64,000 bases of DNA from Viola odorata. Its lineage: Eukaryota > Streptophyta > Magnoliopsida > Malpighiales > Violaceae. The position numbers and the translations under genes were made by a program. Every line of letters begins with the position of its first letter. The stretch's first letter is position 1. The notes under the pieces are model-generated. The model was not told the DNA's origin. It did no database searches and saw only the letters and a program-made list of their open reading frames with translations. Positions 45,941 to 58,485 of this stretch are shown here, piece after piece. The stretch spans positions 19,840,078 through 19,904,077 of the forward strand of contig OY829537.1 of assembly GCA_963691705.1 (NCBI GenBank). Reading direction: 5' to 3'.

Positions 45941-47560
45941 AATGTATACAAAACACACACTATCAAACATCCCCACACTACCCGATGCTCGCCCTCGAGC
46001 ATCCACAAAACTGAAAACCACCCCAAAATATGAACAGACAAAACCAATCAAAGCACAAGAACAAACCAAGCATCAACTAGACTTTGTCAAGACACACCCT
46101 GCCGAGATAAGCACTTGCATCAAATCAGAAGGATAACGACCCTAAATATAAGACTTTCCCACATCAGTCCCATTTACCAGCAATCCTTACCAGATAAGTG
46201 TTTACGCTCACACTCGTAAACAAGGCTAAGTGTTTAATCGCTCAAAAATAAATACGAATAGCGCAGCACAAAACCAAACTTGCATATCAATCAGAGTACG
46301 CAGTACACATGCATGGGCAATCAATCAATCAAAAAGAACTTCGCATCAGCAAAAGAGAAAGAAAAGGGAATGGTTCGGTTTAGAAAGAAAAGAAAGGAGA
46401 TGAAATAGGATTTGAACAATAAAAAGAAGGAATGAAGAGAGAGAGAGAACATAAAGAGAAAGAAGAGAAACAACCAGCTCAAACTTGGATGGATTCCTTG
46501 GCTAGGAAAAAGACGAGGTTGGTAAGACAACACTCGTCGATGGCAGAATGAGGTGGATGAGAGCTAGACGAAGGATCTTCTCTTCTTTGGTAGGGAGCTC
46601 TTCTCTTGATGCGGTGCTGGCAAACGGGTTCTTTTGTTCGTGTTTTACCCCCTTCTTTTATTTCCAATCAAAATAAACTTTTGATTTTTGATTTATTTTT
46701 TCTCTTATTTTTTCTCTTATTTTTTTTTTGAAGAATGGGCACGAACCTTTCTAGCTCTAATTCATCTAGGGCAGAAGACTTATGAGTGTTCTTTTGTAGC
46801 TTGCCCTAGATCTTCTTCCAGCACCGATGTTTTACTTCTCAGCTTCCCCACACTTATGCTTTTTTTGGGGAGGGGGGGGGCTCTTTTCTTGATGATTCCG
46901 CTAGGGCAGGATGATTTTTCTGTTGGTTTGCTACTCCCGCTTTCTGCACTTGAGCCTTAGCTTCTTATGCTTCGCCACGCTTATGCTTTTCTGCTCGTCC
47001 TTCTGCGTGTCTAGCCCTCGACGCTACCCTCTCCAAATGCTGCTTACCTGCTAAGGAAAAAGATCAAGAAAATAAGCTCAAGTGGTTAAGAAAAGAGAAA
47101 AGAGAGGGGTGGGTGCGTATCTAGGGCAAGATGGAATAAAATGAAAGAAGAAAGGAGAAAAGAGAGAAGAAAAAAAAAGACAATGATGCGAAGATTTTCG
47201 TCATTTTGTTGCTTTCCCATGTCTAATGGTGCATATACCCAGGGATATCATGCAAGTTCAGTCAGTGCCTAGCTAAGCATTCAAATCGTACATGAAAAAA
47301 TACGGCATGAAGGCTCAAAGTGCTCACAAGGTGCTAATTTAGATTGTTGGTGTCTAGGCCTAGATGCAGATATAAGGTCTAACAGGCTAAGTGCAGATAT
47401 AAGGTCTACTTCTGGATATTCAAAATTTCCTCCGTGCTTGGCCCCGAAGACTTGCTCATTTGGTGGGGTATATCCTGCACTAAAACTCAACACACCCTGT
47501 GAGATACAAAGGTGCCCCATCCCATTAAGAGCTTTGGGGTCTGGGATGTGGATCAAGGGG
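45941..47560. mobile_element. Degraded 3' region of a second Tat/Ogre-related element
   Basis: Segments resemble the 3' region of the Ogre-type element. 46130-46320 (AAGACTTTCCCAC, AACAAGGCTAAGTGTTT, ACACATGCATGGGCA) parallels 25620-25830. 47205-47295 (CCCATGTCTAAT, then CAGTGCCTAG) parallels 26925-26985. No coding domain survives. Confidence 0.6.
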
Positions 47561-47815
47561 TAGACGTGGAGACCGTCGTCTTGCCCTCGACTGATGGTTA
47601 TCCCTCTGGGCGTCTGGGCTTCTTTGGTGTCGAGGCCTTAGCCTTGCCCTTGCTCATAGCTGAGCTCTTCCTCTTCTTCTCCACTAACGTCTCTGCCTCT
47701 ACTGAATGCTCCACTCTGGCCGGAGTCTTTGCTTTCTGCTTCTTCGCCGCCTTCCTCTATGCAGCTTCCCTCTCTTTGGCCTCCCTCTCTTCTCTTTCAC
47801 TATCATCCTAATAGC
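47561..47815 (-). pseudogene. Athila-like gag fragment, part 2
   Basis: A minus-strand, Lys/Glu/Ala-rich, coiled-coil-like peptide (EREEREAKEREAA, then KKRKSSAMSKGKAKASTPKK) ends at stops. It appears to be the continuation of the fragment at 49581-50110, separated by the LTR-like segment. Confidence 0.45.
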
Positions 47816-47820
47816 GCGCT

Positions 47821-49580
47821 TGTCGAGGGCACGATCAACACAAATTATTACAACTTATCACATACAACAAAATAGATTGAAGACAGTGGCAAGAGGATCG
47901 ATCCACAGAGATTGGTGAAAACCTACACTAGACAAGGCGAAATTTATAAAATAAAACAATAAAAGAAACAAAACAGAATTCAAGGGCTGGATGGAGAGAA
48001 ACTGATTCAAGGTCTTGAATGTAAGCACAGAACAAAAACACAAAAAGTAACACTCGGGGGGGTTTTACTTGGCTAAATGAGTTAGCCAAGAGAGATTGGG
48101 AGCTAACAAATTCTAACTATGAAAGCAGGATTCGGGGTCTCGAATGTCACGTTCGAGGTCCCGAATGATAAAATAAAACAAATCAGCAAATGAGTTCAGA
48201 AATAATAAAGCAAAGAGATAACAAACACAAATAATCAATTAGAGAAGGATCTTAGCAAAGGCATTCTTGGGTTGCATTCGGGGGCCCGATCGTCATCAGC
48301 TCAAGGGTATTCTACTCAAGACATCATAGAAATGACATAGGGACCAGATTCCTCGGATATCCCCTACTTTTCTCTTAAGAGAAACTACCCCCCGTTTCCA
48401 CATATGAGGTAGTCTTGACGGTTTGCCATCCCTCCAGGCACGAATGCGGGAGGGTCATACTCAAACCGCCCATGAAGATAAGAAAAGACAGATCTAGAGC
48501 TAAAAGTCCCTCAGTTTGTCAGGCTCGTGACCTCGCTCTAATCAACTACCCATCCTATCTATTCGAGACCACTTCAGCGCAGTCAAGACTAAACAGATGC
48601 CTACTTGTCCCATGCAATTTTCCTTCCGTATTCATCACACAAATGGCAGCATTCACACAAAGTAATAATCAGTTGATCAAACCTCTAATTACTCCAAGCG
48701 AAAATGTAATTAAAATGATAAGCAATTGAATATGGCATCAAGAATATATTAAACTCGTTTAGGCCTCGAATCTGCCCCTGCAGCCCTTGAATAACCCTTT
48801 GCTAAGAATTAAAGATTTAGCTACTCATGCTTGAAAGTAAACAAATAATAATTAAAGAAAGCATAATAAAATAAAGAGATTAAGGGAAGAAGACTTGTTA
48901 CTAAACGTTTGAAGCCCGACGGCCAAGAGGGAAGAAGCTAACAAGAACTAGAGAGATAAACTAGAGAGAAGTCTAAGAGTGTTCTTCCTAAAAACTACAT
49001 GATCATGGATGATCCAAGATACCCTAAACTCTTCCTATCATCCTCTATTTAAACTAGAAAATACAATCACAAAATATCTTCTGCCCAACTAAGGAACAAA
49101 ATGCATTTAAAGAAAGCATATTACAATGGATCTATACTCCTTAACGCAAAAAGCTGAAAAAGCTGAAAGCTGATTTTCTTGGTCTTTGACTAGCTTTTGC
49201 AGGTCTGGAATGGGCTCAAGGGCTGAAATGGTAAGAGCGGTAGGTATTTGGTGGTCAGTGCAGACTGTCGGAACAGTGTCAGAGGAGGCACATGGAAGCT
49301 CTGGCAAGAGGACACGTGGAAATGTCATTCTTCGCCCTTCGGGGTCCCGAATGGAGAATCCGATTTGGGACCTTGAACGCTGCTTTGGACTCGGGACCTC
49401 GACTTTTGGTCTTGAAGCTCAAAACTGCACAAAATACTCCAAAAATGTATCTTTTCGCATAAACTCCCTATTTAGGCATAGATCTGCAATAGTAGTGAAA
49501 ACAAGGGTAAATTAGCAGAATCATGTCTTAAATGGGTGAGAAAATGGGGAGAAAATCGTGCATAAAAATATGCTATCACA
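47821..49580. mobile_element. LTR-like segment, candidate solo LTR
   Basis: It starts TGTCGAGGGC and ends GCTATCACA (TG...CA), with a gag-like frame on both sides, and lacks any coding domain. It includes AAGAGGATCGATCCACAGAGA near 47890, a motif also seen near 51445 and 57183. Flanks (GCGCT, TCCCC) do not match, so the exact borders are uncertain. Confidence 0.45.
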
Positions 49581-50110
49581 TCCCCTTCGCTGCTTTCACC
49601 TATCCCCTCTTCGTCGACGTCATTCTGCTCGGCCTCCTCTTCCTTTCTTGCTCGGGCATAGGCACCTCACCCTTCTTTTGGCTCGATTCCGACACCAGCA
49701 CCTCCTTCAGTACTTCCTCCACTGTCAGTTTTCGGGCGACCACCAGCGACGCCTTATTTTTCTTTGGTTTGCTGCTCCCGGCAGTGGAACTAGGGTTCAG
49801 CTTCACCACACGGCCAGATCTGGTCATTGTGTAGGTTGGGGGGACGGAGCCGGTGATTTCTAGCTCGTCGTCCGTTGGTTCTACTGCTGGTGAGACGGTG
49901 GCAAGAGTAGCGACCGGAGAGGTGACTGGAGGTTGAGGCTTAGCGATTTCTAGGCTCTGGTGGGATCCGGACTAAGATGGGTTGAGGAGATTTCTTACGA
50001 ATTCAGGGGTTGTGGCGGATGATGATGCGATGGGGCTGTGTGAGAGAGATGTGGGTCAGATATCGGAGGTGTTCTTGTGGGCCACTCGTTTGGTTCTCGT
50101 CATTGGGAAC
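49581..50110 (-). pseudogene. Athila-like gag N-terminal fragment
   Basis: Minus-strand ATG at 50102 opens MTRTKRVAHKNTSDI, then TGA. The frame continues through TAG to a Lys-rich stretch (MTRSGRVVKLNPSSTAG, KLTVEEVLKEVLV). Composition and start resemble Athila-type ORF1/gag. Two stops fit CGA to TGA and CAG to TAG. Confidence 0.5.
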
Positions 50111-50559
50111 GGTGATGGAGTGAGACAGGAGCTTGCTTAGAGAAGATGGAGATGGAGAGTGGAAGAGAGAGTGTTTGGTCTGACACGGATAAGGAAAGAA
50201 ATGGAAAAATGGGAAAAGTGTAGGAAAAGGGAAAGGGCGGAGAGAGAAGATTTCCCTATCAGAGGGATTTTCTTTTGTCCTTGCGGTGACGTGTCGCGTG
50301 GGGAGAGGAGGTGAGCTATCTTCCTCAAATCCCAACTGCCAAAAGCAATCTTTTTCAAAAATTGAAAAAGGGTTAGAAGAGATAAGGACAAAAAGAAGGA
50401 ATACAGTAAGGAATAAAATAAAATAATAAAAAAAGAGGGGACAAGATCAATTAAGAAGGAGAATACTAGTGATGATTAAAAATAGAAAAATAGGAAACAA
50501 TAAATCAGGAATAAAGAAAATAAACTCCCAGACCTAGGGAAAGGACTATTCTGTATGGA

Positions 50560-50735
50560 ATTTTTGTCCCGCTTCTCAATGTCATTGCACTAATATTATG
50601 TTTTGGGTTGTCTACAGTAATTTATGGCAACCTTCCTCCTTGCTTCTGGTTCTGAAGTTCCAAACTGATTTCACCCATCTGCCTGGCTAAATTTTCCATG
50701 GTAGCTTGGGAAGAAGCCTTGAGCAGTGCCACTGC
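50560..50735 (-). pseudogene. Athila-like gag C-terminal fragment
   Basis: The minus strand encodes MENLARQMGEISLELQNQ and, after a stop, NPKHNISAMTL, the usual gag end of Athila-type elements. It abuts a plus-strand protease fragment, so the two are in opposite orientation. Confidence 0.6.
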
Positions 50736-51400
50736 CAGATCAATTTGAACCAGAGGCAGAGGTAATTCCTGAAAAATCAATAAAGGTAAATCCTACTCCA
50801 GAGCTAGTGGTGCCCAAGAAGGAACAGGTAATTCCTCTTCCGTTCCCTGAATGGTCTGATAAGGCCAAGAAGGCGAAGGAAGAGAAAGTTATTTTAGATT
50901 TATTTCGAAAAGTAGTTGTTAATGTTCCTCTGCTTGACATGATTTCACAAGTTCCTAAGTATGATAAGTTTTTAAAAGAATTGTGTACTAATAAGAAAAA
51001 GCTTGCAGGAGTGGACAAAATCAATTTGAACGAAAACGTTTCAGCCATTTTTCAGAAGAAACTGCCGAATAAGTGTAAAGATGGAGGAGCCTTTGTGATT
51101 CCTTGTAAGATTGGAGAGCAGGTCATTGCGAAAGCACTGTGTAACTTGGGTGCTGGGATAAATGTGTTGTCATTAACCATTTTTAAAAGTCTGAATATTG
51201 ATGAATTAAAAGAAACTAGAGTCGTCATCCAGTTAGCTGATAGGTCTATTATTTATCCTGTTGGGGTAATTAAAGACGTGTTAGTACATGTTAATGATTT
51301 TGTATTTCCTGCAGACTTTTATGTGGTTGATATGGGAAATGAACATACTTCCAAATCAACTGAAAATTTGATGGTTGTCGAAACCGTCAAAGTTAATTAA
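50726..51400 (+). pseudogene. Athila-type Ty3/gypsy protease-region fragment
   Basis: A 224-codon open frame encodes the gag-protease linker (IPLPFPEWSDKAKKAKEEK, VNVPLLDMISQVPKY, KFLKELCTNKK) and protease core (VIPCKIGEQ, ALCNLGAGINVLSL, VIQLADRS, FVFPADFYVVD). The active-site Asp of DLGAS is Asn here (NLGAG). The frame stops before RT. Confidence 0.82.
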
Positions 51401-53000
51401 AGTACAATTCACCATGCACATGCAATGAAAAATAGTAGCAAGTGGTAGAAAGGATCGTTCCTCAAAAATTCGGTGGTTAATCTCAATTCTTTGTAATAGG
51501 AAATGGTAAATACCAATAACAGATTGTTCGGTTTGATTAATTAAAGAGATAGAAATAGTGAAAGCGATAAATAGAATAAGTTGATGTATTCAAATGATAA
51601 AAAGCTTCCCAGTAAAGACTCTATCTGACCCATGATTCATGCCAATTGATCATTGATGCAAGTATATTAAAACCAAACTTATAGGACGACTATAGAGACC
51701 AGGTTGGTCACCTAGATCTCCTACTCTCCTCCTACACAAAATTTCCAAAGAGACACTTTATTAGAAACCCCTAATCGACTCAACAACCCTAAGGGACACT
51801 CTATAGGATTTAATTGAACAATTGATAAAGACACGAGGAGAGACCTACCCCAGGTCTGGGAGAGAGACGTGTCTACTCCTATAAACTTGATCCTGCCATT
51901 TTTCTAATCTAATCTGTCGATTAGTTAGTCGCCTTCGTATTCCCCTTAAAAATGTAGACTTCAATGTCTTAAGGAAAGACTGTAATTACGCAAGTACTAA
52001 GTGAAGTTGATCAGGCTTTAAATAAAACAAGAATAAATTGACATTTAATTAAAAAGGGTAGAAATATATGTTATGGAATTTATGAAGAGCAATTCGATCT
52101 CTCAATCGATGAATCATGGACAAAGAATCTTTACTAAGAAGAAGGTGTTTAGCCTATGACAGACATAACAATAATAAAGAAATAAATATGCATAAAAACT
52201 GTAACTAGATTGAAGAAGAAAATAAAACCAAAGTCGAGCTGCAACAATGACAGTAGAGTAGAAAGAAAAACGGAGGAAGAAGAGACATACCTCTTTTCCT
52301 TTCGGCTCTTTAAAGTAATAATCCTAATTGTTCAAACTTCTAAAGTGATAAGGTTAAAATAAAATAAAATAAAATCTAATTATTTGTAAATCTTCTAAAC
52401 TGAAAATAGGAGAAGTACAACTCAAGGAAGAGTTCTAATCGCTGAAGGACTTCTTCAGGACAAGCCTTCTAGAAGCCGACAGCTCGCGGCCCAGGCCTAG
52501 TCCGGCTTCTCGGTAATCTAGTTGACTCTGGTCAACGCTGCGAATCCTCGCCTTATCCCAAGCCTAGGATAGAATATGCTTTCTTTTCACCAAAACTGGC
52601 TCTAAACAGGTTCTTCCAGCTCCAAATGAATTATTTGCTTCTCAGCAACTGGTTCTGTAAAAAGGAGTGGAAGACCCATCATTTAGCAGTATCATTATCC
52701 TAAAAGAGGTTTAATGGATGATGAATAATATAGCATTTAACGCTCAAATCAATGGTGGTGTGGAGACAAGAAGGAAATGGTGTCGACGGCGTGGAAGAGA
52801 GGAGAATTGGAAAAGATGAAAAATGAAATTGGGAGAAAGAGGTAGTATTTATACCTAGGGTTAGTTACACGGGTCAGGTCGATAGTGAGCGGTTTTAAAA
52901 AAAATGTTACCTGTGAACCGACCCGCGATCTAACACACGGGTCGGTTATGTATCTGTTAACCCGCGATTTTGTTCTTTTTTAGCGTTTGGCCGGTCGGAT
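51401..53000. other. LTR/UTR-like non-coding repeat DNA
   Basis: After the protease fragment no coding frame appears. AAAGGATCGTTCC near 51455 and the block around 51700-51860 resemble parts of 47880-48400, suggesting related retrotransposon non-coding DNA. A GGTCGGTT/CGACCCGCG-rich patch lies at 52870-52950. Confidence 0.45.
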
Positions 53001-53992
53001 CGATTATACAGGTTGGGCAGATCAAATGTACGCCCCTAACATATACAATGATTTGTCCAACTAATATAATTATATTATATTATTAATGAGTGGTAATATG
53101 CAAGTGAGTTCATTAAAGGGTTCACACACCGTCACTCACATTTTTACTATTTTTAAATTTTAAATTTTGTCAATCTTATATAACCACTTACTATCCACAT
53201 ATAACAACATTATTAATTAAACGATTCTTATGTACTCGCTGAGATGAAAAGTTAAAAATTTCTCATAGGCTAAACAGTTTTTTTTATGGTTTAAAGGCTA
53301 TAAATAGTTTAGGCTCCTGGGGTAGTAAGTAGATTCAGATTGCATCATTATCATTTTTATGATGTGGGTAGAAATTACTCCTCTAAATTTTATTAGATAT
53401 CAATTTTTCAATTTTACCATAACCAAGATAATTATTAGATTAGAATTACTCTCTCCGGGACAAAATAAATGACGTCTGGGATAGTAAAAATATGTAGAAC
53501 AATGATCTTATTTTATTCCACATTATTTCATTTTTACTCCTAATTTTCACTCAAATTACCACACCATCAAATTGAGTTGATGCATTAAATTTTTTTTGTC
53601 ATTTGCACAAAATATATGATTTAGAAAAGATAAAATGGCAACTATTATGAATAGTAAGAATCCGTAGAAAAAAATCATTTATTATATAATTACTCACTAA
53701 ACTGTTTTTATCAATTATCAACTAGTCTCTCCTTAATTTAAATTTGTTTAAGATTAATTCTGGCATTGTTTGGAAAATGGCCAAAACCATTTTTTTCAAA
53801 AACATCTAATGAAATTTAGATGGAGTAAAAACATGACGGCTCATCGTGTTCCTTTAAATTAATACACATTAATTGTTACATTAAGCTCCATTAAATATCC
53901 CTGGAAAATTTTATGGACGGAAGATATTATTTTCCATGGAAAAATTCAATGGTAATTTAATTATTTGATGAAAAAATCCGTCGGTAAATTAG
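53001..53992. other. AT-rich 3' flank of the glycosyltransferase gene
   Basis: AT-rich. A CTCTCTCCGGGACAAAATAAATGAC segment near 53450 may be one end of a Stowaway-type MITE, but no opposite end is clear. No gene is seen. Confidence 0.4.
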
Positions 53993-55508
53993 CTAGGTAT
54001 GACGAGTCAAACCAACGATGAACTCATCAAAACTTTTATCAGAACTTCCGTCTTTATCCACCGATGCCCTAGCCAATTCCTTCCATTTGTTAGCTTTAAT
54101 TTTCATCATCTTCCCCTTCTCCCCTTTCATCATTTCATTAAGGCAACTCGCTACACTTTCTCGTTTCACCATACCAATCTCATCCATCGGAGCTCTCATC
54201 CCGATCTTCCAAACATCCACAATGCATTTCAGATTGGTAGGTTGGTCAGAAAACTGTGGCATCCCCACCATCGGCACACCCAAACTCAGCGCCTCCAGAA
54301 CAGAATTCCAACCGCAATGTGTCCAGAAACATGCAACGGCCTCGTGTGCTAAAACCTCCAGTTGTGAACACCAGGACACCACCAAGCCTTTGTCCTTTGT
54401 CTCTTGTATGAAATTCTTCGGAAGTTTTAACTTTTCAGATTCTCTCACAACCCATAAAAATGGCGACCCACAATCTTTTAAGCCCAACGATATTTCTTCC
54501 ATTTGTTCTGGCCCCAACGATGCTAGGCTCCCAAAAGAAGCGTACACAACTGAGCCTTTAGGTTTAGAATCTAGCCACTTGATGCAAGCATCTTTGCTTG
54601 TCTCGAATATGCTGAATCCATAGTCGACATCATCTTTCACCTGCTTGTCCAGATACATGGATGGTATGGTTGGTCCTATCGTCCTCAATCGCCATATCTT
54701 TGCAAGCCAATCAACCACCTATTGTAAACGAATTTAATTTATCAAGACAAATTCCAAGGATGGTAACTAATTTAATTATAATGCAGTTATTTGACCATCC
54801 AATATCTATAACAACATAATAAAGTAAAAGGGCACTAATCACACGAACCTCTGCTTCTAATTCGTAGAATGTGTTGCAGAGAACCCAATCAGCCTCGTGA
54901 ATATTAGAGAACTGTCCTAGCAGCAGGTCAATTGCACCAGGGTAAGATTCAGAATCGTACAGAAAAGAAGGCAGATCTTGAGGTTGCAGAGGTGGCAATC
55001 CAGGGACCAAGATCTCTGGCGCAAGATTACGATAATCGATCGACCCCTGTTTGGCGTGATAGTAAATACTCCCTACAGAGCAAGTCTGAGTGAGAAAAGC
55101 AGCACCGAGCAACCCAAATTTGTTGGCCACATCAAGACACCATGGCAAGAAACTATCATAAACAATGCAATTTACTGGGTTGTTTTTTGCGCTCTGCTCC
55201 TCTACAAGTTGGGACAGAGTAAGCGAGCCCACTTTACATAAACTGTCACTGTAGGCCTTGCGGCTCTCCGCTTGGGCACGGCCGCCTTCGTCGTAGCCGT
55301 CTGATATGGTTTCAACGGTGACGATGTGAGTGGATGATGGTTTGTTCTTAAAGTTTTTGGTCATATAACGGGTGGTGACGAGCGTGACTTTAACTCCTTT
55401 GTGCTGCAATCTCTTGGCGAATTGGAGCATCGGGTTGAGGTGCCCTTGCGCTGGATAGGATACCACAAAGCAGTGAGGGGCAGATAAAGATTTGTTTCCT
55501 TCCTCCAT
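53993..55508 (-). CDS. UDP-glycosyltransferase, UGT74-type
   Basis: Two exons (55508-54849 and 54718-53993) separated by a 130-bp phase-0 intron give 461 residues, normal for GT1 enzymes. The catalytic His lies in PAQGHLNP (His23) and the charge-relay Asp in VYDSFLPW (Asp118). The 44-residue PSPG box runs from Trp336 to Gln379. The terminal Gln is typical of UDP-glucose use. The intron site and sequence (DVDYGFSIFE, GSVVYASFGSLA) point to the UGT74 group, whose members glucosylate salicylate, auxins, thiohydroximates or terpenoids in the cytosol. The acceptor cannot be read from sequence. The frame is intact. Confidence 0.93.
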
Positions 55509-55550
55509 TTTTGGTTGATTTGGTGCTCTGATCTCTCTACCTTTGGTCTC

Positions 55551-55559
55551 TTTTTATAT
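55551..55559 (-). promoter_or_regulatory. TATA box of the UGT gene
   Basis: AATATAAAAA on the minus strand, about 45 bp before the start codon, implies a very short 5' leader. Confidence 0.55.
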
Positions 55560-55918
55560 TGAATTTATCCAGTGCACAATTTGAATTTGTGCAAGTAAGT
55601 AGTTTAATGTTTTTTTGTGGACTGATGACTCTTCCGTGCGGCCCTCCTTGGAAGACGAGCAAAGCTGCTAGTTTCAGATATTCTTCGAATTCCACGTGTT
55701 TTGTCTAACAAATACTAATAAATGACACAAGAGTGTTGAAATAAAACTTCGCTTTACGGATATTCCATTGTTTCATTATTTTTATAGAACTTTTCTACAA
55801 AAATAAAATAAAATATTATTTGTAATATATTAAAGTTGTATTGATTATTATTATTTTTAAACAAAGAGAAATAATATATCTACTAATGCAATTTAATTGT
55901 TCGTATATGTATGTGTAG
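55560..55918. other. Upstream region of the UGT gene
   Basis: Likely promoter. No specific regulatory element is confidently recognised. Confidence 0.4.
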
Positions 55919-56845
55919 GTGTGACTAATTTTGGAAAACAATAGTTAACCGCATTATTGCGCATATGCAATAACTAACACAATCAATTCAAATAAAAATA
56001 TGGAATACAAAACAACATTTAAAAAGTTTTTTTAAAAATAATTATGAATACTCACATATAAAGAGTTTTTAAATATATATAGTAATTAAATATTTTCAAA
56101 ATATTTAGAGCTCCTTTATAATAACTCACTTTTTTTAAATGCTTCATGTACAAAACAATGTGAAATGTTCTCAGTTTAAAATTTGTGTACAATGCATAAA
56201 TGTTCATTATATGATCTTCGCACCTGTTGAAATTATCTAGTATATATATATATTAGTTTTAGATTCGCGCAATATTATGACTAATTTATAAAATATATGT
56301 TACATAATGTGTAAGATTTTACACAATACATAATTATTTTATAGGTGAAATACTCATCTAATAAATAAATTTGTGAGGATGAAAAAAATTTAAGTTATAT
56401 ATCATAAAATAAAAAAATTAGTTACATAATTTAATTTCATGGAGTAAACCAAAAAAAAATTAAATTATCTAATACATAAATTGAATAAAAATATTAAAAG
56501 TGTAACTAATAAGAAATAAAATTATTATGTCATCAATACATCAGAAATTATTAGTGGAATTAATTTAATTTCATTAGTATCCGGTATATGAAATTAATTT
56601 AATTGAAATTTTAAATTTTATTTATCTCCTTTCTTTCACTATAATTTAGAAAATTAATTAACGAAAAAGAAACACCACCATTGTTGCTGAATTGAGGATG
56701 AGAACAAAAAATAAAAAAATAATTCCATAATAGTTATCATCATAAACGTTGTACAGGTGTAAAAAAAGAAAAATCACACCGACTTCTTTTAATTTATCCA
56801 AAAAAATTCTTCTAACAAACATCTCTCAATTAGTAAGAAACAACG
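55919..56845. repeat. Direct duplication, copy 1
   Basis: AT-rich sequence beginning GTGACTAATTTTGGAAAA recurs at 57370-58264 plus 60183-60297. Copies are highly similar, with small indels and substitutions (for example an extra segment near 57480-57510 in copy 2). No coding frame. Confidence 0.85.
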
Positions 56846-57059
56846 TTTTAAGATCATAATCCCTTAAAATATATTTTCCGTACGTCTCGAGAGTCCCAAG
56901 ACGCAAAGTTGAATTCAAACGTTATTACTTGAACTCCACTTTCCGTTCACTCATGGTTCTGGTCAAAATGACGTCATTACAGACGTCATTACTTGAACTC
57001 CACTTCCCGTTCACTGCAAGTATTAGAACTTAGAATAATCCAAATCCAATTGGTCGGCA

Positions 57060-57365
57060 AACAAGTTTCAGTGTTTAACCATTGATCGCGCGTCGAATAC
57101 ATCAAATATAAGTGTAAAATATATAAGAAAATGGGGGTAGAAATACAACTTATCATTGTCCACAAAGGATTGTAGATTATGATAAGAGGATCGTCCACAG
57201 AGACCTCTAGGAGGATGTAGTTTCTTGGTTGACTTCCTCGTCACCGATTTTGATTGGGTGAATTTGAAAATTAAGACAAGAACAAAAATAGTAAAACAAT
57301 TCAAAGTAATCTTGGTCAACTGGGAGCTTTCGTTCTCATGACCCGATCACTGATTCAAGAATGTT
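57060..57365. other. Fragment of gypsy-type non-coding DNA between the duplicated copies
   Basis: Contains AAGAGGATCGTCCACAGAGA (57179-57200), as seen near 47890. It is probably a piece of an LTR or UTR. No frame with a known domain. Confidence 0.35.
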
Positions 57366-58425
57366 TATAGAGTATGATTAATTTTGGAAAAAAAATAATT
57401 AACCGCATTATTGCGCATATGCAATAACTAACACAATCAATTCAAATAAAAATATGGACTACAAAACAACATTTAATAAGCATACTAAGTTTAGGTTCGT
57501 GGGTGTTTAAAAGTTTTTTTAAAAATAATTATGAATACACACATATAAAGAGTTTTTTAATATATATATCATACTATTAGTAATTAAATGTTTTCAAAAT
57601 ATTTAGAGCTCCTTTATAATAACTCACTTTTTTAAAATGCTTCATGTACAAAACAATGTGTAATGTTCTCATTTTAAAATTTGTGTACAATGCGTAAATG
57701 TTCATTATGTAAACTTGGCACCTGCTGGAATAACCTAATATATATATATTGCAATATTATGACTAATTTATAAAATATATACTACATAATGTGTAAGATT
57801 TTACACAATACATAATTGTTTTATAGGTGAAATACTCATCTAATAAATAAATTTATGCCGATGAAAAATTTTCAAATTATATATCATAAAATGTATTAAA
57901 ATAAATAAATAAATTAGTTACATAATTTAATTTCATGGAGCAAACAAAATTTTTAAGTTATCTAATATGTAAATTGAATAAAAAATTATTAAAAATGTGA
58001 TTAATAAGAAATAAAATTATTATATGTCATGTGTCAATACATCATAAATTATTAGTGGAATTAAATTAATTTCATTAGTATCTAGTATATAAAATTAATT
58101 TAATTGAAATTTTAAATTTTGTTCATCTACTTTCTTTCACCATAATTCAGAAAATCAATTAACGAAAAGGAAACACTACCGTTGTTGCTAAATTGAGGAT
58201 GAGAACAAAAAATAAAAAAATAAAAAAATAATTCCATAATAGTTATCATCATAAACGTTGTACATAGGGATGACAATTCCGCCCGCGGATATGGATATCC
58301 TCTCAATACCCACAATTGTGGGTGGATATTACCCGCACATTGTGGGTATTTTTCGGGTATGGATATACCCGCAAAGTGTGGGTATGGATAGTGCTTACCC
58401 GCTCCAATACCCGCACTAAATATCC

Positions 58426-58428
<3 letters not shown>

Positions 58429-58481
<53 letters not shown>
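58429..58481. repeat. (TA)n microsatellite
   Basis: About 26 TA repeats inside the hAT element, directly before the nested element. A shorter TA run follows its other end (59443-59476). Confidence 0.9.

Positions 58482-58485
<4 letters not shown>

Noticed and set aside
56916..57020. Short tandem copy (CTTGAACTCCACTT..CGTTCACT) as a regulatory element
   Set aside because: Only two copies of about 45 bp, with no gene nearby to regulate.
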